From positions 6,200,316 to 6,264,315 of the forward strand of contig CM055096.1 of NCBI GenBank assembly GCA_029204225.1: a stretch of 64,000 nt of DNA, read 5' to 3'. Positions 57,282 to 64,000 of this stretch are shown piece after piece (position 1 is the stretch's first letter; each line of letters begins with the position of its first letter). This stretch comes from Diphasiastrum complanatum (taxonomy: Eukaryota; Streptophyta; Lycopodiopsida; Lycopodiales; Lycopodiaceae). Made by a program: the position numbers and the translations under genes. Below the pieces are notes generated by a model that worked only from the letters and a program-made list of their open reading frames with translations, searched no databases and was not told where the DNA came from.

Positions 57282-57660
57282 TGTCTGAAATAGAAACCCG
57301 CACCTTTATATCAAGTTTCTATGGTGGTTGCTAGCCCCAACTTTACTCATGTCATCGCCCACTCTTATATAACCATAGCCCACCAAGCCATATTTCCAAG
57401 AGTGCTTATGGGATTAACAACTTCCTTTGCATGTTCATTCTAGTGGTCAGAACTCACCCTTAACTTAGAGTCAGTCTTGACCACTAAGGGTATCCCTTGA
57501 CCCCAGGTCCTATACCAGCAAAGTTATGTTAGGCCTTGGCTAATTATACTTAAATAAACCTAGCATGATCCTAGTTAGTTAAACCTAGCATGATCCTAGT
57601 TAGTTATGGATGTAACACATGGGGTATCGGAAACGGGATACTCTTTATGATAGTAAAAGT
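57282..57660 (+). repeat. Copia family D 3' LTR
   Basis: Starts TGTCTGAAATAGAAACC directly after the polypurine tract. A tandem pair of CCTAGCATGATCCTAGTTAGTTA lies at 57559-57605. An inverted copy is at 20270-20720. Confidence 0.75.
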
Positions 57661-58369
57661 TAATACCTCACTTCACAAAGTGACTCGAGAACCATAGATG
57701 TTAAGTATCAAGAGGACAATTTGAAATCCATTACAAAACATATTCACGAGTTTGCCATAATCATCATCAAAGCTACATTGTATTGGTTATATTGGAGGCC
57801 AAAGTTTTGAGTAAATTTACTTGCTAGATCCATCACCATCAGCTACAATGAAAAGTTCTAACTTGATGCTCCAAAATCGTCATGGTATCTAGTTTAGAGG
57901 GATATAAAGTTAAAGAGTGCTTATGACGTTTTGCATTCTTGTTCACATTTCTTTTGCTTTTGTGGGATGCTTTTACGTGGCATATGTTTAGTTGGTTGGT
58001 TTGATAGATTGGACATGGTTAAGGGCTTTTTTAAGCATGGATATTTTTCTCATATGCTGGAGCTATTAAGGTCAACAAATTGGAATTCTATGTATTTTAC
58101 TTAATTTTTAAGCTTGAAGTTGGCTGCACTTTTTGTAGACGATATCGTAGACAACTTACATTTGGTGTAGACAACCTTGTTGTCAGTTTCTAGGCTTGAT
58201 GCAATTTGCATTGCATCTTGTGTGAACGGTCTTGTAGACAACCTACACATTATATGTAAACTTGTTATTAATTCCTAAGCTTGATGTCGCTTGCACTTTA
58301 CTCCTTATTTAAATGAGGATAAATATCTTTTTATAATATTGATCTCACACGATATTTAATTTGTCGCAG
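57661..58369. other. Last 700 bp of intron 2, with a local duplication
   Basis: GTAGACAAC(T/C)T(A/T)CA...TAGGCTTGATG(C/T)...TTGCA occurs at about 58150-58215 and again at 58250-58310. Otherwise unrecognised; ends TTGTCGCAG. Confidence 0.5.
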
Positions 58370-58398
58370 GTTCTCGGACGATTGGTGTCATTACGAAG
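58370..58398 (+). CDS. DRP3: DRP3-like GTPase, exon 3 (29-nt micro-exon)
   Basis: Completes the split Gly codon and encodes SRTIGVITK, ending at the Lys of the G4 motif (TK|LD). Acceptor CGCAG, donor GTTTAA. Found only because the conserved block is otherwise missing between exons 2 and 4; phase fits on both sides. Confidence 0.9.
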
Positions 58399-58822
58399 GT
58401 TTAACACCCCTTTTGTTCTCAGCAATGTGGCTTTTGCTGTTTGAAAACAAAAAAAATTTGAATGAGAAATACTATTTGATGATCTGCTAGTCCCAAGCGT
58501 GTCCCAAGCATTTAGTGATTATACAAAGGTTTGCTCAAGCCAATAAACAATAAGTTGGTATTGGGTGGACTACAAAGCACTCACAAAATGCTAGTTCATG
58601 CTATCAACTTGTTCTTTGCCATGAACTTGTAAACTTTTTTAGAAGTAGAATTTAATCATTAGAAGTACTGTAGTCCATAATATGCACAACATGTCATGAA
58701 ATTTTATGCTCAATTTAAATTTTGACATCTTGGTTGGTGTAGTGTAAATTGTATTGATGATGATTGTGCCTAAACACTATTGAGGACATATTAGCATTGT
58801 AATTGTGGGATTGATTTCACAG

Positions 58823-58924
58823 CTAGACATAATGGATCGTGGAACAGATGCTCGGAGTTTCTTGCTCGGGAATGTTGTGCCACTTCGCCTCGGTTATGTA
58901 GGTGTTGTGAATCGTAGCCAAGAG
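58823..58924 (+). CDS. DRP3: DRP3-like GTPase, exon 4
   Basis: After TTTCACAG; 34 codons [17 protein letters not shown]...[11 protein letters not shown] before GTAGAA. Carries the LD half of G4 and the G5-region VVNRSQ. Confidence 0.95.
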
Positions 58925-61900
58925 GTAGAAAGCTTTTTTTTAAGCTTGTGTGTCAAAGAACTTAAAAGTAATTGTGAAATTTTCATTTATCACTATTGTC
59001 CTCATTGCTCTTACTAGTGGATGAACTATATGACAATTCAAGTTCTCTCTTTTTTATTAAACTTGATGTCTTCTCAACGCATGAGGCTCTCATTGTAGCA
59101 GAAATCTGAACAGACTGTGAATAGGTGGGGAAGCAAGGGAACACAAAAAGCATAAAAAAAAAGGTTACTTTTCATATTGTCTTCTTAGCATCAAAGATTT
59201 GCATAAGATGGTGCTTATATGTGAATATTAATATGTGTCTAATTGAGATGTCTTTTCTCTAGGTGAATCACCAAGCGAAAGAAACTTCAACTATTATTTT
59301 GGCTTTGTCGAGGCCTTCCTTGAAGTGAAGAACATATATTTAGGGTCCACCATCAGTAGTAACTCTTGAACCTATGAAGCACATTAAGTGTTATTGGACT
59401 TAGGGGAGCTTTTTGAATATGAATCTAGAGGTGGGTGCCAATCCTTATCCTAGTAAACCCTAATATGAAGCTTAGACTATAAACCCTAGATGAGCTCTTA
59501 TTTGTGTAGATTTCACACGCATGCATGCACACACAAACGTTGAATGGGAAAGAATTGATATTCTAAGTGGTTTGATGTCGGGTCCTCTTGAATAAAAATG
59601 ACCTATTTAAAAAGTTTTTGCAGATGACCTATTTTGCAAATTTTTGCGGAATGAGATACTAGAGCTAGGCCATCCACACCGTTGAGTCCACTCAGTGGTA
59701 TCCAAGGGCGACCACAATGAGCCCCTGCTTTTTTTTATGACTCATGTCCAGAAACAAAATGTGTTGGATCCAGCTCTAGAACCTCTTCAAGGATTAGTGG
59801 AGAATCTATTGGTTCATTATATACGAGGGAATATTCAAGCCCATGATTGAGAAAGTGAACATCTCAGGCTTGTGTCAAAAAATGCAATGTGCCAGATCTA
59901 CTTCGAGAACCTCTTCAAAAATTAGTCGAGAATCTATTGGTTCATTATATATGGGGGAATATTCAAGCCCCACGATCAAGAAAGAGAATATTTGAGGAAT
60001 GAAGTGAGTGGAGGAGCAGACTAAATACTAGAAGTTGAAATAGCAAAACATCTTGAATCCTGACTCACATTCTTTATGTACAACATGATATGCTATGAAC
60101 CCAAAGGTGTGGAACGCTTATCTTCGGTCTACTTACATAGTATAGGGTAATCATTATAGTGGTAAGTGTTGGCTAGAGTGTAGGGGGTGTACATAATGCC
60201 CTACAACATCCCTAATAGGGTGCTCAACTAGGTTCAGCTTGATGAAGCTTCTGTCAGGGCAATAATAGCCACTCATGCACACTATGAGTACGAATTACTC
60301 TTTCAAATGAACACATACGAGTTTGAGGAGCTAACAAATATTGATAGTAATTAGGCTACTAGCGAAGATCAATGGTGCTTGAAGATTGTAGTAGACTTGA
60401 TTGGTGTGTGGATACTGCTCTTTCTAGAAGGCCGTCCAGTGATAAGCTTTTCCAACAGACCAATGCATGCACCCTTCCTCATTGTGCTTTGTCCGCAGTT
60501 TGAGGAGAGTGTCAAGATACAGCAGGTTGTTGTGATGTTTGTGACTGGGTGGTGAGGTAGTCACATGCTCCTTCAATTTGTTTCTTTTGCACTTAAAGTT
60601 AGGTAGGGTCTTGCTACAGAGCAATGTTGCATGTTCTGTTCCGGAACGCGATCTGGGAAATCTCATCAGGGTTTCCCGGAACGTGCACAAATTTTTTTTT
60701 TGGATTTTTTTTCCTAAAAAATAGATTTATTGGTGTGCGAAATTGTTTAGACAGAATGTAAGTGTTTTTCTACTCTTTTTAACATAGTACATACCTAAAG
60801 AATCAACCTATGACAACTCCTAGGTCAATTACTACTCCCTTGTTGAGTCTCAAAGGGGCTAAAGGGTAAAATTATTTGCGTTGGATGTCCAATGACCTCT
60901 AACGACTGTCCCCCTAAGATTACAATTGGCTAGCTTTCACACCCTAGAGACGACACCTTTCTCACATTGAATCTCATGCCACTCAAAGTATGACATAGTC
61001 TTGAACCCGGACCATGCTTATATGACGATTAGACCAATGCCTTTTGCAAGTACAAAGCTAGTGATACAACTATTGTTTGAGAACCTAAGGCACCTTTGAC
61101 TATCCTCCTAACATTACAATGGGCTAGCTCATCCACTCCCTAGAGACGACACCTTTCTCACATTTATTCTCATGACACTCAAAGTATGACATAGGTCTCG
61201 AACCATGACCATGTTTATATGATGATTAGAATAATGCGCCATTTGCAAGTTCAAAGCTAATCATACAACTATTGTGTGAGAACCTGTGGCCCCTAAGGTG
61301 CTACCTACTTGTCTCTTGATCAGAGGTTGAATGTGGACATCACAAATAAATACAGCAGCAAGAAAAGCCTTGACACATGCTCTTGCAAATTCAAACGCTT
61401 GCTATTCGAAAGCAAGCTCATAAACACCACCCTCACTAAAATATGATGAAGATAACTATCGATATTGAATATATTTGAGGTTAAGGAGCTTGATCACCAA
61501 TAGCCAAGAGAAAAGCTGAAGCCTATGTCAAACATTTGTAGAGACAATCGGTAAAGGACGATGGCTAGGTGGGAGTTAGGCTTACAATGCTAAGTGGCAA
61601 AGCTGACTTCATAACGCCAAAGATTGGACTCCAAAAAAAAAAACAACTTTGAGAACCACAGTTTATGCACTGAATTTGGCCTCATGTATCAAACACCCCC
61701 TTGTTCTTGGTAGGCTAGGCTTGTCCCAGCTGGGTCATATTGATATTATTATTTCTTTAATTGGGTAGCATGGAATTGTTGTGCAGTGTTTCCTCTGTGT
61801 TATTAGATATAGGCATTGCTGAGTCTAGCATACACTTTACATCATTGCAATAGGTACTGAGACAGCTTTTCTGGTATTTTTATGTTGTGGTTTCCATCAA

Positions 61901-62238
61901 TCAATGTATGGCAATAGATCATGTATGACTCAAAGCTTTTGTGAAGCCATTGTTTTGGTAAGACTTTGATAAGAACTAAAGTTCGTAGTCTGAGAAATGT
62001 GGGCTGCTGGTTTCTGGCTCCTTTGATAACGTCAAGGCCTGTAGCTTGATTCTACGGTGCATGTGGACGTATGAGATCCAAAAAAAAATATGAAGTTTTT
62101 CAATGTTTCTGTGACTGATTGCTGCCTCAGCTACTTTGTACTTACTGGCTGTTTTTAATGGTTAAACTGGTTGTGATACAGTTCTTCTGATTATAGAGAA
62201 GGGCATTTTTAAGTGTAACACACTGTGTTAGGATTCAG
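58925..62238 (+). other. Intron 4 (3.3 kb) with two tandem duplications
   Basis: No coding motif. Direct duplications: CTCTAGAACCTCTTCAA-type block at about 59762-59866 and 59889-59995 (period near 128 bp), and CTAGAGACGACACCTTTCTCACATT block at about 60913-61100 and 61107-61295 (period near 194 bp). Confidence 0.7.
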
Positions 62239-62307
62239 GATATTGTGGCAAACAGGAGCATACGTGATGCTCTTTCAGCGGAGGAACACTTCTTTCGAAG
62301 TCGACCA
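62239..62307 (+). CDS. DRP3: DRP3-like GTPase, exon 5
   Basis: 23 codons DIVANRSIRDALSAEEHFFRSRP between ATTCAG and GTAAGT. Phase 0 on both sides. The alternative upstream AG at 62230-62231 would break the frame. Confidence 0.92.
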
Positions 62308-62446
62308 GTAAGTTCACGATCTTTTTCATGTTTGGTACCAAAGTACATCTAATTTTTATGCTATCATCATGCTCTTTGCATGTTTTCTGACATACACTTC
62401 AAGCTTTTTGAAGAACTCACCCTTAAATTATATGACTTGTCTGCAG

Positions 62447-62506
62447 GTTTATCACAGCATATCTGACCGTTGTGGGGTTCCACAATTAGCAAAAAGATTG
62501 AATCAA
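62447..62506 (+). CDS. DRP3: DRP3-like GTPase, exon 6
   Basis: 20 codons VYHSISDRCGVPQLAKRLNQ between CTGCAG and GTTAGT. End of the G domain and start of the stalk. Confidence 0.95.
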
Positions 62507-62845
62507 GTTAGTACCGCATTCATTCACAGCTCTCTCTTAGATCTCATGCTTCACTGTGTTATTTATGCAAAAGTTTGGAAGCTCTTCCATTGTCAAGTCC
62601 TGAATTCTCAGATGAAGGGCATGGTGTTTTATGTTGTTGGATGGGAATCTTCTGATCAAATTTTGCATCGACATCACCTCGTTTAGTTTGCATGGGTCTG
62701 AATGTGGGCTTCAGCCTTTCAAGTGACCAATCTCTCCGATCTCACTTTGGCACATGTTGCAATAATTTTGAGCTTGTTATACATGAGTAGCAAGTTCAAA
62801 GAGCCTCCAGACATTATCTAATCTTGTATTGGAGTTTATTGGCAG

Positions 62846-62959
62846 ATTCTAGTACACCATATCAGAACTATATTGCCAGATCTAAAAGCTCGAATCAACA
62901 CACAAGTAGTGACCTTGAAAAAAGAGCTTGCAGATTATGGAGAGCTTACGGAATCAAAA
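62846..62959 (+). CDS. DRP3: DRP3-like GTPase, exon 7
   Basis: 38 codons from ILVHHIRTILPDLKARIN to YGELTESK, between TTGGCAG and GTAATC. Stalk (middle domain) helix. Confidence 0.95.
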
Positions 62960-63168
62960 GTAATCTCTGACTCCTGTTTGGTCTTTTCTGATCTTTGCAC
63001 ACATTTTTTTAAACTAACTTCCTAGTTTTGGTGAAGAGCTTCAATGTATGTTCATGAGTTTGTCATGGGGGATACTATGTTGCTGTTTGCAATGCTGCCA
63101 CTTCACTCCCTATTTCGTAGTCTATTGCTGTTGATTAGAGCTTGTGTATGGATTTTTGTTAATTGCAG

Positions 63169-63217
63169 TCAGGCCAGGGGGTTTTCGTGCTGAACATCCT
63201 TACAAAGTATTCTCATG
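63169..63217 (+). CDS. DRP3: DRP3-like GTPase, exon 8
   Basis: SGQGVFVLNILTKYSH plus one base of a Gly codon, between TTGCAG and GTAAGG. An in-frame donor six bases on (GTATGC) is an alternative but would not fit the phase of exon 9. Confidence 0.9.
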
Positions 63218-63667
63218 GTAAGGTATGCCTTCAGTTGCTAATATGTAGTTTCTAATTTCTGAAGTGATATAATCTCGATTTGTCCACTTACAGTGCAAAG
63301 TAGATAACTTACGAGTGTAAGAGTTTTTGTGGGCAGGTGTATTTTGGTACATGCATGCAATCATAGACTGAATATTTTTTTGTGAACGCATGCTTGTCAA
63401 GATTTGGCTAATTAATGGCAGTGGGTTATTCTGACTTGAAAAGTTTTTCCAATTACCTCACGTAACTGTTTAGTGTAGTTCAGAGTACTTTTCTTGAATT
63501 TCTCATTGATTATTTATAGTTCTTCAATCTTCGTAATGTTATCTTCAGGTTAGGCACGAGGAAATATTCACGTAGTTTGTGATCATTCTAATTCATACTA
63601 GAAACGGGCCCAAATTAATACCTCAGCTGCTTGTTGCTAAACTTCAAATTGACTTGTTTTATTGCAG

Positions 63668-63777
63668 GATTTTCGTCAATTGTTGATGGTAAATACGAGG
63701 AGATGCCAACTTCTGAGTTATCTGGTGGTGCTAGAATTCACTATATCTTTCAAGCAATATTTGTAAAAAGCTTGCAG
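63668..63777 (+). CDS. DRP3: DRP3-like GTPase, exon 9
   Basis: Completes Gly, then FSSIVDGKYEEMPTSELSGG and ARIHYIFQAIFVKSLQ before GTGCGA. The SELSGGARIHYIFQ block is a hallmark of plant dynamin-related proteins. Confidence 0.95.
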
Positions 63778-63929
63778 GTGCGAGATTGCTGGAGTTGACT
63801 TCTGTCTTTCATTGCTTTGCAAATGAAGTCTTATCTTTCACCTGAACCCAGGGACATGTAATGTGTCACAGATTGTTGAGAGTTGGTATGAGAAAGTTTG
63901 ATTGACATCAGTTCTCATTGTTGAAACAG

Positions 63930-64000
63930 GATGTGGATCCATGTGATAACTTAACAGACGAAGACATTCGGACAGCGATTCAGAATGCCACTGGGCCAAA
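63930..64000 (+). CDS. DRP3: DRP3-like GTPase, exon 10 (runs off the window)
   Basis: DVDPCDNLTDEDIRTAIQNA and TGPK to the last base, after AAACAG. The remaining stalk, variable region and GTPase effector domain lie beyond the window. Confidence 0.94.

Larger units (their letters stand above)
19692..58369 (+). other. Giant intron 2 of the DRP3-like gene (38,678 bp)
   Basis: Bounded by GATG|GTAAGT at 19691/19692 and TCGCAG|GTTCTCGG at 58369/58370; joining the two sides restores the PDGSRTIGVITK block in phase. It contains LTR, LINE, hAT, Helitron-unrelated and unclassified repeats on both strands, described individually. Most other introns in the gene are 139-450 bp. Splicing across it is inferred from conserved protein sequence, not observed. 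Confidence 0.9.

Noticed and set aside
1-64000. CRISPR array, rRNA, tRNA or prokaryotic operon
   Set aside because: Read for regular spacer-repeat structure and cloverleaf signatures; none seen. The spliced gene and plant retroelements exclude a prokaryotic source.

Overview
The window is nuclear DNA from a land plant with a large, repeat-rich genome. It holds one host gene, split by spliceosomal introns (GT-AG), encoding a dynamin-related GTPase of the plant DRP3 type. Almost everything else is decayed retrotransposons, DNA transposons, microsatellites and minisatellites. Repeat-bloated introns beside otherwise short introns suggest a fern, gymnosperm or similar large-genome plant; this is inference and no species is claimed.

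Layout. 1-17.6 kb, upstream of the gene, is a transposon graveyard: a palindrome-rich stretch (80-876), a Helitron-type PIF1 helicase remnant (-), Copia fragments of several families (+ and -), and gypsy protease/reverse transcriptase pieces (+ at 9.1-10.2 kb, - at 16.8-17.6 kb). 17.6-18.6 kb is the presumed promoter and leader of the host gene.

18,646-64,000 is the DRP3-like gene on the + strand. Ten coding exons can be placed to the base (18646-19050, 19409-19691, 58370-58398, 58823-58924, 62239-62307, 62447-62506, 62846-62959, 63169-63217, 63668-63777, 63930-end). They join in phase to about 430 residues, roughly the N-terminal half of the protein, and the gene runs off the window. All GTPase motifs are present.

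Intron 2 is 38,678 bp, whereas most other introns are 139-450 bp (intron 4 is about 3.3 kb). It has absorbed, in order: a Copia LTR (-), a chromovirus 3' end with duplicated LTRs (+), a Copia polyprotein remnant (-), an inverted pair of an unknown coding domain, a GC-rich inverted-repeat element, a small coiled-coil gene (+), a hAT transposase 3' half (-), an LTR with a tRNA-iMet primer site, an unidentified 340-codon open frame (+), a nearly complete L1-like LINE (-), several satellite-like arrays, a SNF2 helicase gene fragment, a gypsy gag-protease element (+), two more copies of the same LINE family (+), and a Copia 3' end with an LTR inverted relative to the first one.

All transposon open frames carry stops, frameshifts or lost catalytic residues, often G-to-A type changes, so none looks autonomous. 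I see no classical operon, CRISPR array, tRNA or rRNA. The best candidates for something new are the inverted unknown domain pair (27.9-29.0 kb), the unidentified frame at 34.4-35.4 kb, the paired coiled-coil genes (30.3 and 49.8 kb), the SNF2 fragment between direct repeats (43.8-45.5 kb), and two Copia copies sharing the same two disabling codons.
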